64,000 bases of DNA. Source: Adhaeribacter_A terreus. GTDB taxonomy: Bacteria; Bacteroidota; Bacteroidia; Cytophagales; Hymenobacteraceae. How positions within the stretch are numbered: position 1 is the first letter of the stretch; each line of letters begins with the position of its first letter. The stretch covers positions 124,001-188,000 of the forward strand of contig NZ_JBHSKT010000006.1 in assembly GCF_042657365.1 (NCBI RefSeq). Reading direction: 5' to 3'. Below the pieces are notes generated by a model. That model was given only the letters and a program-made list of their open reading frames with translations. It was not told the origin of the DNA and ran no database searches. A program made the translations under genes and the position numbers. Positions 41,363 through 49,818 of the stretch are shown here, piece by piece.

Positions 41363-42226
41363 ATGATCGCTTTCGAAAACATTAAAACCATTGGGGTGGT
41401 TGGCGCCGGCACCATGGGTCAAGGCATTGCCCAAATTTGCGCGCAGGCCGGTTACCAGACCATTTTATTCGATATTAACGCGCCGGTTTTAGAGAAAGCC
41501 CGCCAGACCACCGAAAGCAATCTGCAGAAAGCCGTAGAACGCGGCAAACTTTCTGAAACCGGGAAACAGGAAGCTATTGCGCGTTTGCTTTTTACCGGCA
41601 GCATGAACGATGTGCACGCCGACATTATAATAGAAGCGGTAGTAGAACGTTTGGAAGTAAAACACAGCATTTTCCAGGAACTTGCCATGATAAACAGTTC
41701 CGAAACGATTCTGGCATCTAATACCTCGTCTATTCCGATCACGCGCATTGCGGCTAAAATTCAAAACCCGGCGCGCGTGGTAGGCATGCACTTTTTTAAC
41801 CCAGCCCACATTATGAAGCTGGTGGAAGTGATTTCGGGGGTAGCTACGGCGCCGGAAGTGGCCGAAACGGTATATAAACTGGCCGAAAAACTCGGTAAAG
41901 TTGCGGTACACGCGGCCGATGCGCCGGGCTTTATTGTAAACCGGGTAGCGCGTCATTTTTACGTAGAAGGCCTGAAAATTCTGGAAGAAAAAGTAGCCGA
42001 CCTGGAAACTATAGACAAACTGGTGCAGAGCAGCGGCTTTAAAATGGGACCTTTCCAGCTTATGGACCTGATTGGCGTGGATACGAACTTCTCAGTTACT
42101 TCATCCATGTTCGAAGCGTTTCATTACGACCCGAAGTTCCGCCCGAACCGTATACAACAGCAGAAAGTGGAAGCCGGTCACCATGGCAGAAAAACCGGCA
42201 AAGGATTTTATGATTACACGGCTTAG
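41363..42226 (+). CDS. 3-hydroxybutyryl-CoA (3-hydroxyacyl-CoA) dehydrogenase
   Basis: This 287-aa protein has the NAD-binding motif GVVGAGTMGQGIAQICA, the motif ILASNTSSIPIT, the catalytic His in VVGMHFFNPAHIMKLVEV and the C-terminal domain with GFIVNRVARHF and GPFQLMDLIGVD, ending KTGKGFYDY. It oxidises 3-hydroxybutyryl-CoA or longer substrates in fatty acid, butyrate or phenylacetate metabolism. It matches the stand-alone Hbd/PaaH size, without the hydratase domain of FadB. The last 17 bp overlap the start of the next gene. Confidence 0.95.
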   Translation: MIAFENIKTIGVVGAGTMGQGIAQICAQAGYQTILFDINAPVLEKARQTTESNLQKAVERGKLSETGKQEAIARLLFTGSMNDVHADIIIEAVVERLEVKHSIFQELAMINSSETILASNTSSIPITRIAAKIQNPARVVGMHFFNPAHIMKLVEVISGVATAPEVAETVYKLAEKLGKVAVHAADAPGFIVNRVARHFYVEGLKILEEKVADLETIDKLVQSSGFKMGPFQLMDLIGVDTNFSVTSSMFEAFHYDPKFRPNRIQQQKVEAGHHGRKTGKGFYDYTA

Positions 42227-42638
42227 ACTTTTTTTACTCTTTACCCTACCGTTTCTGGCCGCTTGCTCCGATGACAAAGACGAGCAGCGGCCATACATTC
42301 GGGATGTGTACGTGAACCAGCAACTGAACCTGACCAATATTCAATATAAAGACCTGAAACTAGATAGAGGGTTTGTTTATCTGAATGCCGGCGCGCGGGG
42401 TATTATTGTGATCCGGCAGAATGCAAACCGTTATCTAGCTTTCGAGCAAACCTGCACGTACCAGCCTACCGATACCTGCGCCGTAGTAAAAGTAGATGAT
42501 TCGCGGTTGTTCATGAAAGACAAATGTTGTGGTTCGCAGTTCGATTTTGAAGGCGCAGTAATTTCCGGTCCGGCGCGTTTTCCGCTGAAACAGTACCAAA
42601 CGGCCCTTTCAGGCAATACGCTGATCATTTCGAATTAA
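42210..42638 (+). CDS. Rieske-like lipoprotein with cysteines but no cluster histidines
   Basis: This 142-aa protein has a lipoprotein signal (LFTLPFLAAC) and a beta-rich domain. The cysteine pattern is like a Rieske [2Fe-2S] protein: QTCTYQPTDTC then DKCCGSQFDFEG and GPARFPLKQY. Rieske proteins use C-x-H and C-x-x-H; here both His positions are Tyr or Gly/Ser, so a normal cluster is unlikely. It begins 17 bp before the stop of the dehydrogenase gene, an overlap that suggests coupling. Small relatives occur in other Bacteroidota. Function is unknown; the cysteines could form disulfides or bind another metal. Confidence 0.75.
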   Translation: MITRLRLFLLFTLPFLAACSDDKDEQRPYIRDVYVNQQLNLTNIQYKDLKLDRGFVYLNAGARGIIVIRQNANRYLAFEQTCTYQPTDTCAVVKVDDSRLFMKDKCCGSQFDFEGAVISGPARFPLKQYQTALSGNTLIISN

Positions 42639-42770
42639 ATTTTTCCTTTGGCTTTCAGCATTTTACAAAAAACTTAAAAAAAAATTACTACCAGCACTTG
42701 CGCAGCATTTAAAAACCCTGTAATATTGCATCATAATTCAGCAACGCAGCAGCGAAACTGAAGAAAAAAT

Positions 42771-42844
42771 TCCTCCTTAGCTCAGTCGGTTAGAGCACAT
42801 GACTGTTAATCATGGGGTCCTTGGTTCGAGCCCAAGAGGGGGAG
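42771..42844 (+). tRNA. tRNA-Asn (GTT)
   Basis: Acceptor arms TCCTCCT and AGGGGGA (7 bp with one T-G pair), discriminator G, D-loop AGTCGGTTAGA, anticodon stem CATGA/TCATG with loop CTGTTAA (anticodon GTT), and T-loop GGTTCGAGCC. CCA is not encoded. A terminator hairpin follows at 42851. Confidence 0.97.
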
Positions 42845-42850
42845 CAAAAG

Positions 42851-42884
42851 AAAAGCCACTTAGAGAAATCTGAGTGGCTTTTTG
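42851..42884 (+). terminator. Terminator of tRNA-Asn
   Basis: AAAAGCCACT and AGTGGCTTTT arms followed by T-rich sequence. Confidence 0.85.
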
Positions 42885-43001
42885 TTTTTACAGTACTCTT
42901 AAATGTCAATCACAAATCTATAATTGGCAACCGGGCGGGCAATCTGGGAAATTCATGAAAGGTTAACTTGATACCACACGATAAACCCGGCCAGCGATCA
43001 T

Positions 43002-43286
43002 TTACAGGCGTATATTGGAGCGAATCAAGTATTGGTACTCTGGGTGCTTTTTCAAATAACCTCTCATATACGGGCACAGAGGCACTAATGCCAGATTTCT
43101 GGCCGCAATACTTACCAGCGCATACCGGGTCATTGCACTGGCTATACCCCGGCCTTCCAGTTCCTTAGGCACTTCGGTGTGCAACACGGTTATGACGCCG
43201 GGCTGCAGCTTATATTCAATAAAAGCGGTCAGGCCGTCCTGCGTGGTCTCAAAACGATTTTTATCTGGATTATCTTTAATTTCCAT
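43002..43286 (-). CDS. Short GNAT-like N-acetyltransferase (YidJ/Acetyltransf_CG type)
   Basis: This 94-aa protein has the short-GNAT pattern: a beta-strand TAFIEYKLQPGVITVLHTEVPKE, then the acetyl-CoA-binding loop LEGRGIASAMTRYAL, and the C-terminal PLCPYMRGYLKKHPEYQYL, which matches the C-P-x-x-x-x-Y-x-x-x-H-P-E end of this family. These small proteins bind acetyl-CoA; targets are generally unknown. The start at 43286 gives the family length; a start at 43316 would add ten residues. The 450-bp region up to 43737 contains an interspersed element and no convincing gene. Confidence 0.88.
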   Translation of the reverse strand: MEIKDNPDKNRFETTQDGLTAFIEYKLQPGVITVLHTEVPKELEGRGIASAMTRYALVSIAARNLALVPLCPYMRGYLKKHPEYQYLIRSNIRL

Positions 43287-43545
43287 AGCCAGGTAATTTT
43301 TATGAGGTAGCTCCATGTGCTTCGGTATTTCCTACGGCAAAGGTGTTATTTCGGCTATAAACCAGAACCAGCATAAGTGTTTCATTCAATCCATTACCAG
43401 CCCAACGCGAATAAAGTACGACCGGAGAAGCATTCTTCCTGCTGAAAGCCAGATGAAACCAAATTAATGCCACATAACTGCATTTTAGCAGACCCATCCG
43501 GCAAATTCAGGCTTTTTTCAGCCTGTTCCTTTACGTGCAACACCT

Positions 43546-43576
43546 GACTTTTGAGGACCAAAAGGATACCGTTTTT
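43546..43576. repeat. 30-bp interspersed element
   Basis: GACTTTTGAGGACC then AAAAGGATACCGTTTTT, upstream of the TPR-HTH gene. Confidence 0.75.
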
Positions 43577-43684
43577 CAGCTTTTATCCTGAGCCTTTCGC
43601 TACGAACTATCTTTACCACTTAAACCGAACACTACCATTCACATGCAAAAAACGGGCTTTCACTCATTGTAAAGCCGGCGGCTG

Positions 43685-43714
43685 TTTGTAATCTGAGAGC
43701 ATTTGTTAACTTTG
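43685..43714 (+). promoter_or_regulatory. Bacteroidota promoter TTTG-N18-TAACTTTG
   Basis: -33 TTTG at 43685-43688 and -7 TAACTTTG at 43707-43714, 18 nt apart, 23 bp before the start of the TPR-HTH gene. This is the best complete promoter in the window. Confidence 0.7.
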
Positions 43715-43737
43715 AGAAGATTAGACACTTACGTTAA

Positions 43738-45474
43738 ATGGTGGCCCGCATCTTTTTATTTGTTTTTTTATTGCTTTCGGGGTTTGCCAGCCAGGCGCAA
43801 TATCAGCATTTGGTGCATAAAACCTACGCGCAGCGCTACCTGGCATTAGAAAAAGCCTTTTACAACAGCAGATATCTGGGCCGCGATTCGGTTTACCTTT
43901 TCTGGGAACTGGAGAAACTGCAGGAAACAGCTTTGCAGGCCGACGACGAGGAATTACAGCTGGAATCCCAAATGCTGCGCTGCGAATATTATCTGTTCGG
44001 CAAACTGATCAATCACCGCTTGTTCGAAACCCGGATGCTGGCGCTGCGGGCTTTGGCCGACCAGAAAAATATCCGGTATCTTCAGATCAGAACCCGGCAA
44101 AAACTGGCTTATTTTTATTTTTCGGCGCAACATAAATATGGGCTCGGCTTCGAAAATTACCTGCAATCGTACCAGTTCATGAAAAACATGCCGGAAAAAG
44201 AATTGCCGGACAAGCAGGAAATGATCGCAAACATTGGCACGGCTTATTACAAGTTCGGCGATAATATTAATGCCCGCAAATTCCTGACCGAAGCTTTTCA
44301 GACCGCACCTTCTTATAAAAAGCGCCTGCCCATTCACCTTACCAATACCTTGGGGCTGATCTACCGCGAAGAACACAAATTCGATTCGGCTGCGTTTTAC
44401 CTTTGGAAAACCTACCGGATGGCTGAAAAACTGAACGACAGCACCTGGATGGGGATTGCGGCCGGCAACATCGGCATTAATTTTTACCTGCAGAAGAAGT
44501 ACGATGAGGCTATTCCGTTGCTTAAAATAGACGTGCGGGAAAGTATAAAAGCCCATGAATTCGATAACGCTGTAACTTCGCTGATCATTTTAAGTAAGAT
44601 AAGCCTGCAAAAAAATAACCTTCCGGAAACCCAGGCGCAGATCAGGCAGGTAAAAAAAATGCTGCCCGAAACCACCGATCTTTACAAACATTTACGAGAA
44701 TTATATCCGCTTCTGGCCAGCCTTTCTGCCACCAAAGGAGATTCGGGGCGGGCTTATCTTTATGCCGATTCGGCGCATTTTGTAAAAGACAGCCTACACG
44801 CCCGCCGCAGCAGCATGATGACTACCATGGCGGAACGGAAAATTGAACTGGAAAAACACCGCGCGGAAATGCAGCGCCTCGAAGCCGAAGATGCGTTACA
44901 GGCTACGCTGCGCAACAGCCTGATAATGGGCATTTTTTTACTCCTGATCATTGCTGCACTTATTATTAACCGGCAGCGCATTTTACACCGCCAGAAAGAA
45001 CAAAAACTGCAAAGCGAAAAGGAAGTGATAGAATCGGAGCTGGAAATGGCTACCCGGCAACTGAGCGATTTCACGAACCATATCCGGGAAAAGAACAAAC
45101 TTATTGAACAGTTTTCGGCGGAAATTGAAAAGCATAAACATTTGGCCGATGCACCTGAATTGGAAGCCAGCAAGGAAGCCCGCGATAAATTATTGCAGGC
45201 CACCATTCTTACCGATGACCAGTGGGAAGAATTCCGCCACGTTTTTGACAAGGTGCACGGCGGCTATTTACTGCGGCTGCGCGAAAAACTTCCTGTATTA
45301 AGCCCGGCCGATACCCGCTACATTGTACTGAGCAAACTGAACCTCACCTCTAAAGAAATGGCATCTATGCTGGGTGTGCGTCCGGATGCCATCAGGTTGT
45401 ACCGCCACCGGCTTCGCAAAAAGCTCAGCATTACCGACGATAAAACGCTGGAGCAACTTATCAAATCTATCTGA
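43738..45474 (+). CDS. Membrane-bound TPR protein with C-terminal HTH (LuxR-like) domain
   Basis: This 578-aa protein has a signal peptide (to AQ at about 20), a periplasmic TPR domain (about 60-350), one membrane helix near 390-412 (LIMGIFLLLIIAALIIN), a cytosolic coiled coil (about 415-470) and a DNA-binding HTH close to the end: LTSKEMASMLGVRPDAIRLYRHRLRKKL. Such proteins are common in Bacteroidota and could sense a periplasmic signal and act directly on DNA. It has a full promoter (43685-43714). The three T9SS proteins downstream may be its targets, inferred from position only. It is separated from them by 550 bp. Confidence 0.9.
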   Translation: MVARIFLFVFLLLSGFASQAQYQHLVHKTYAQRYLALEKAFYNSRYLGRDSVYLFWELEKLQETALQADDEELQLESQMLRCEYYLFGKLINHRLFETRMLALRALADQKNIRYLQIRTRQKLAYFYFSAQHKYGLGFENYLQSYQFMKNMPEKELPDKQEMIANIGTAYYKFGDNINARKFLTEAFQTAPSYKKRLPIHLTNTLGLIYREEHKFDSAAFYLWKTYRMAEKLNDSTWMGIAAGNIGINFYLQKKYDEAIPLLKIDVRESIKAHEFDNAVTSLIILSKISLQKNNLPETQAQIRQVKKMLPETTDLYKHLRELYPLLASLSATKGDSGRAYLYADSAHFVKDSLHARRSSMMTTMAERKIELEKHRAEMQRLEAEDALQATLRNSLIMGIFLLLIIAALIINRQRILHRQKEQKLQSEKEVIESELEMATRQLSDFTNHIREKNKLIEQFSAEIEKHKHLADAPELEASKEARDKLLQATILTDDQWEEFRHVFDKVHGGYLLRLREKLPVLSPADTRYIVLSKLNLTSKEMASMLGVRPDAIRLYRHRLRKKLSITDDKTLEQLIKSI

Positions 45475-45506
45475 TCTTCTCCTCGGTTTTCCGAACTGCA
45501 TCCACG

Positions 45507-45746
45507 CACTTTTTTACCCGAAAAGCATAGCGTTTTCCGGCTGAAAAAGCACGCTGTTTATTTAATTTTCTCTTCCCCGAATTACTTCTTTTTCTTTGGT
45601 TACTCTTAGCACTTCCAACCAGAAAAACTTAGCTACTCCTGCCCGATACTTTCTGCAAAACGAAATCAATTTTACTCAAATCCTGGCTTAAGCTTCAGTA
45701 AAATTTTCACAAAAGCACTTTTGGAGCCTGAAACCATACCGTTTTC
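45507..45746. repeat. Two interspersed elements after the TPR-HTH gene
   Basis: 45507-45536 has core GAAAAGCATAGCGTTTT; 45716-45746 has GAAACCATACCGTTTTCC. Confidence 0.8.
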
Positions 45747-45878
45747 CAGGAAAATCTCCGCCTTTCTTCAATCAAATACATCACACTATAAATCAACACT
45801 TTATACAAAATATTTCAAATTGAAACGTTTTTGAAACGCCGTTTTTTTGCGCTTACCTTTAATATGTTACAGCTTTAA

Positions 45879-45992
45879 ATGCTTTATGAAGTTCGGGTAA
45901 TTCCTTACGGGTTTTTCGAGGCTCATGAGCAGGAACAAGAACTGATCTTTCAGGAACGGTTTGCTGCGAAACAAGCAGCAAGCTCCGCTTGA
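45879..45992 (+). CDS. Possible small leader ORF upstream of a T9SS gene
   Basis: A 37-codon frame (MLYEVRVIPYGFFEAHEQ, then a basic/Ala-rich end QAASSA) with ATG start and TGA stop lies 35 bp before the ATG of the next gene. A TACCTTTA box, one mismatch to TAnnTTTG, is just upstream (45855-45862). The composition looks protein-like, with Glu/Gln-rich and Phe-rich parts. It could be a small protein, an upstream regulatory frame or a gene remnant. No family is recognised. Confidence 0.3.
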   Translation: MLYEVRVIPYGFFEAHEQEQELIFQERFAAKQAASSA

Positions 45993-46027
45993 AACATACT
46001 AATACAACTGTAAAAACAACGCATAAA

Positions 46028-47536
46028 ATGAGAAGCTTTTCAGTTAATATCTTCAGGCTTTTATTGATTACATCCGGCTTGGTGTCTGCCCATTTTTTGC
46101 AGGCGCAAACCGTTTATAATACCGTTCCTGTTTCGGGGTTTACAGACGATGTTGTTGCTAATTTACCCGGCGCCGCAAACTTATCTGCCACGAACGATAT
46201 GGACGGCGGTAACGCTCCTACCCGCTATTGTTTTGTTACCCAGAGCTATAGAAACCCCAGCGGTGCCGCCCCGGTAACGTATCTGCCTGCCAGCGGTTTT
46301 TTCACCAGCATAGAACGTTCCACACTCGGCCTTACTTTTCAATTAGCCGATTATAATGCGAATAATACACTGCGCATTCACGGCGTGGGCACAGGCACCC
46401 TTACGTTTAATACACCGCAGGCGGCGCGTACTATTTTTTTACTAGGTGGTTCGGGAAATTCGCAACAAGGCCCTACCAATTTCATAGCTACCATAAATTT
46501 TACGGACGGCACCAGCCAAGTATTTACCAATCAGTATTTCATGGACTGGTTTGGCTTGCTGGATGTAGTTGCTTTGCAAGGCGTTAGCCGCGTAAATTAC
46601 GATACGAACGTTATCGAGAACAGCACCACCAACCCATCGCTTTACCAGAAACGGCTTGCCTTATTACCGGCTAATTATGGGAAACTGATCCGTTCTATTA
46701 CTATAAATAAACCCGGCGCTTATGGTACACTTAATGTACTGGCTGTAAGCGCGGGAACTGGCTGTCCTGCGCCGCCGGCTGCCGGTAAAGCCGTTGCCAG
46801 CCTTACCAATATTTGCGGCCCAACCAGTATAAACCTTTCCCTAGATGGCGCTGCTACCGATACCGATCTTACTTATCAATGGCAGGAATCGACAGATAAC
46901 GGCAATACCTGGAACGATCTGAATGGGGCTATTCACGCAACCTTTACAGCTACACCAACTACTACCACACAATACCGGGCCAAAATAAGCTGCGCCAAAC
47001 AAACCGGAACATCTGCACCGGTAACGGTTACATTAACGCTTTTAACGCCCGAAGTAGCCTATAAAAATGAAGCTTACTGCCAGATGGGCTTAACCGAAGC
47101 ACCTGTTGCAGTTCCGGCGGGAGGCGCTTTTTCCGGAAGCGATGGCTTGGCAATAAACCCTAAAACCGGCATCATAGACCTCGTAAGTTCTACCCTTGGC
47201 AAACACGTTATTACTTATAGTACCGCGCCCCCTTGTGTAGAAAAAGCTACTACGGAAATTGTAATTACAGGAAGTCCGGAAATCGTTTGCCCGAATATAA
47301 TAACGGCAAATGGTGATGATAAAAATGAAGGCCTGCTGGTGAAAGTACCAGACCTGACCAGTTACAACATGCGGGTTTATAATCGCTGGGGTTCTTTGAT
47401 CTGGGAAACCACCGATGCAGCCAAAGGCTGGACCGGAGCAGAAAACTCAGCCGGAATTTACTATTACCTGGTGCGTTTTGCCGATTGTACCGGAGCTCAG
47501 CGCACTTTCAAAAGCTGGGTAGAGCTTATAAAATAG
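46028..47536 (+). CDS. T9SS type B secreted protein with cluster-specific N-terminal domain
   Basis: This 502-aa protein begins with a signal peptide (MRSFSVNIFRLLLITSGLV, ending AQ). Residues about 25-245 form the N-terminal domain shared with the next two genes: VSGFTDDVVANLPG, DMDGGN, TFQLADYNANNTLRI, GTGTLTFNTPQAARTIFLL, MDWFG and NPSLYQKRL. Two Ig-like regions follow, one with QWQESTDNGNTW. The C-terminal domain is the gliding-motility type: PNIITANGDDKNEGL, MRVYNRWGSLIWE, GAENSAGIYYYLVRFA. A TTG 39 bp upstream also keeps the frame open but gives no better signal. It is the first of three tandem paralogues. Confidence 0.88.
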   Translation: MRSFSVNIFRLLLITSGLVSAHFLQAQTVYNTVPVSGFTDDVVANLPGAANLSATNDMDGGNAPTRYCFVTQSYRNPSGAAPVTYLPASGFFTSIERSTLGLTFQLADYNANNTLRIHGVGTGTLTFNTPQAARTIFLLGGSGNSQQGPTNFIATINFTDGTSQVFTNQYFMDWFGLLDVVALQGVSRVNYDTNVIENSTTNPSLYQKRLALLPANYGKLIRSITINKPGAYGTLNVLAVSAGTGCPAPPAAGKAVASLTNICGPTSINLSLDGAATDTDLTYQWQESTDNGNTWNDLNGAIHATFTATPTTTTQYRAKISCAKQTGTSAPVTVTLTLLTPEVAYKNEAYCQMGLTEAPVAVPAGGAFSGSDGLAINPKTGIIDLVSSTLGKHVITYSTAPPCVEKATTEIVITGSPEIVCPNIITANGDDKNEGLLVKVPDLTSYNMRVYNRWGSLIWETTDAAKGWTGAENSAGIYYYLVRFADCTGAQRTFKSWVELIK

Positions 47537-47612
47537 AACAACAGAACAGCTTTTTTACAAGAATAAGAACATCCCTTTTCAATCTTTCTATAACCCGATA
47601 AACGCTTATTAC

Positions 47613-49589
47613 ATGAAAAAAACTTTACTCCTGGCCTGCGCTTTTGCCCTTGGTTTTAAAGGATTTTCCCAAACGTACGCGCCTGTTTCCCTCACCGGTT
47701 TCACCGCCGATGTAGTGGCAAACGGGTCCGGCACGGTGGCATCTTCCACTTCAATAGATATGGATGGCGCCAGCTTTAATTTTGTTGCGCAGAACTTTAT
47801 TAATCCATCCGGTCAGTCTCCTTCCAGCGCACTACCAAACAGTGGCATTATTACCAGCGCAGTTACTTCTACCCCGGGCCTAACTTACCAATTGGCGCCT
47901 TATACGGGTAACAATTCATTGCGCATAAGCACCCCGGGCACCGGCACACTCACGTTTGCCACACCCCAATCTGCCGACCAGGTGTTCTTATTGCTTACTT
48001 CGGGCAGCGGCATCAGCACATTAACTGCCACGGTTAATTTTACAGATGCTACCTCACAGGCTTTTTCCGGCCTTTCCATCAGCGATTGGTTTAGCGGCAG
48101 CGGATATGCCATTCAGGGAATAAGCCGGGTTAGCCGCGCTACCGACCAGATCGAGAATTCTACCATCAATCCGCGTTTGTATCAAACCTTGCTTACTTTA
48201 TCGGCGGCAAATGCGGGGAAAACCATTCAAAGCATAACGTTTAATAAAACTTCTACAACTGGAGTATTGAATGTAATGGGTGTTTCTATTCGTACCGTTG
48301 CTTCTACGCTGGCTACCGACGCAGGCATTATTGGCATTACAGCTCCAAATTCCGGTTGCGTGCTTACCAACCAGGAAACGATAACGGTAACGGTGAAAAA
48401 CCACGGTACAACTGCGCAAAGCAATATTCCGGTTTCATATAAGATCAACAACGGCACGCCGGTTAATGAAGTAATACCCGGCCCGATTGCCCCTAACTCG
48501 ACTTCAAATTATTCCTTTACTACCAAAGCAAATCTGAGCACTTTAGGCACTTATAGCCTGGAAGTACGCACAAATCTGACCGGTGACCTTGCCCCCACCA
48601 ATGACGCAATGAACCGTTCGATCGTATTATCAGCGGCGCCTGCTGTTGCAACCATTACCGCCAGCGGATCTACCACCATATGTACCGGCGGTTCGGTTAC
48701 ATTAACGGCAGCTTCTTCAACTTCGGGCGTTACTTACCAGTGGTTCAACAATGGTACTGCTATTCCAAACGCAACGGCGGCCACTTATAATGCAACAGCA
48801 GCAGGCAGCTATACCGTTGTTGCCGACCTTACCGGTTGCAGCAGTGCAGCATCGGCGGCTACTGTAATTACGATGAATACCACGCCACCGGCTCCGGGCG
48901 TAAATGCAGGCGGACCAACAACGTTCTGCACCGGCGGTTCCGTGAACTTAACAGCTGTTTCTGCTATTTCGGGTGCTACTTTTACCTGGTTTCTGAATGG
49001 CAACGTAATTCCGGGTGCTACTTCAGCAACTTATACTGCTACCGCCGCAGGCAGCTATTCGGCTTCTGCCACATCGAACGGTTGCAGCAGCCCGGCCTCA
49101 TTAAGCACTACGGTAACTGTAAAGCAAAAACCAACGCAACCAACTATTACCCAAACCGGAAACTTGCTTCATTCTAGCAGCAGCACCGGTAACCAGTGGT
49201 TTAAAAATGGAACAGCCATCCCGGGAGCAACAGCCCAAACGCTGAATGCTTCTTCCAATGGTACTTATACCGCAAAAGTTACGTCCAATGGCTGTACCTC
49301 CGATGCATCGAATGCGGTAACCATTACTAATACCGGCATTTCCGATGATGAAAGCAACTTGCCAATTACGGTGTTCCCGAATCCGTCTACGGGTGTATTC
49401 AACCTGATCTTACCAGAAGGGAAAAGCGTGGAAATAACGGTATCAGATCTGGCAGGAAAACTCATTCAGCAAAAAACATTGCATTCCAAAACCACACAAT
49501 TAAACCTGAGCCACGCAGCTAAAGGCATTTACCTGCTGCAATTTAAAACGGAAACCGGTACTGCTATCCGGAAGCTGATCGTGGAATAA
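47613..49589 (+). CDS. T9SS type A secreted protein, paralogue 2
   Basis: This 658-aa protein has a signal peptide (MKKTLLLACAFALGFKGFSQ) and the shared N-terminal domain (about 22-230: LTGFTADVVANGSG, DMDGAS, TYQLAPYTGNNSLRI, GTGTLTFATPQSADQVFLL, SDWFSG, NPRLYQTLL). A CARDB-like domain (about 240-330, with VKNHGTTAQSNIPVSYKINNG) follows, then three Ig-like units of about 80 residues (STTICTGGSVTLTAAS, PTTFCTGGSVNLTAVS and a degenerate one without cysteines). The end is a T9SS type A domain (ITVFPNPSTGVFNL, GKLIQQKTL, KGIYLLQF). It is 76 bp after the previous gene and 229 bp before the next. Confidence 0.9.
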   Translation: MKKTLLLACAFALGFKGFSQTYAPVSLTGFTADVVANGSGTVASSTSIDMDGASFNFVAQNFINPSGQSPSSALPNSGIITSAVTSTPGLTYQLAPYTGNNSLRISTPGTGTLTFATPQSADQVFLLLTSGSGISTLTATVNFTDATSQAFSGLSISDWFSGSGYAIQGISRVSRATDQIENSTINPRLYQTLLTLSAANAGKTIQSITFNKTSTTGVLNVMGVSIRTVASTLATDAGIIGITAPNSGCVLTNQETITVTVKNHGTTAQSNIPVSYKINNGTPVNEVIPGPIAPNSTSNYSFTTKANLSTLGTYSLEVRTNLTGDLAPTNDAMNRSIVLSAAPAVATITASGSTTICTGGSVTLTAASSTSGVTYQWFNNGTAIPNATAATYNATAAGSYTVVADLTGCSSAASAATVITMNTTPPAPGVNAGGPTTFCTGGSVNLTAVSAISGATFTWFLNGNVIPGATSATYTATAAGSYSASATSNGCSSPASLSTTVTVKQKPTQPTITQTGNLLHSSSSTGNQWFKNGTAIPGATAQTLNASSNGTYTAKVTSNGCTSDASNAVTITNTGISDDESNLPITVFPNPSTGVFNLILPEGKSVEITVSDLAGKLIQQKTLHSKTTQLNLSHAAKGIYLLQFKTETGTAIRKLIVE

Positions 49590-49629
49590 GTACGCTTAAA
49601 GCATTCAAAATTATTATTGCTCTTCCCCT

Positions 49630-49656
49630 GAAAAAGTTCTGCCATTTCCCTGGCAG
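49630..49656 (+). terminator. Terminator of the second paralogue
   Basis: GAAAAAG plus TCTGCC arms pair with GGCAGA plus CTTTTTC, followed by TCACCC; the T-run is within the arm, so strength is moderate. Confidence 0.6.
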
Positions 49657-49676
49657 AGCTTTTTCTCACCCTACAC

Positions 49677-49707
49677 AAAACGCTATGGTTTTACATGCAA
49701 AAAGTGG
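49677..49707. repeat. 30-bp interspersed element between T9SS genes
   Basis: AAAACGCTATGGTTTTACAT followed by GCAAAAAGTGG, a near-consensus copy. Confidence 0.85.
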
Positions 49708-49818
49708 CCGCTCCGGTTAAAAACAGATTTTACGGCTATTCATTTATCCACTTTGCCAAAGCACACACCGCGTTTGAATCACTATTTAAACTTTCATTAT
49801 AAACATCACCGATCACAA

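Noticed and set aside
43300..43497. 65-codon minus-strand frame upstream of the GNAT gene
   Set aside because: No domain, promoter or plausible composition; likely chance.
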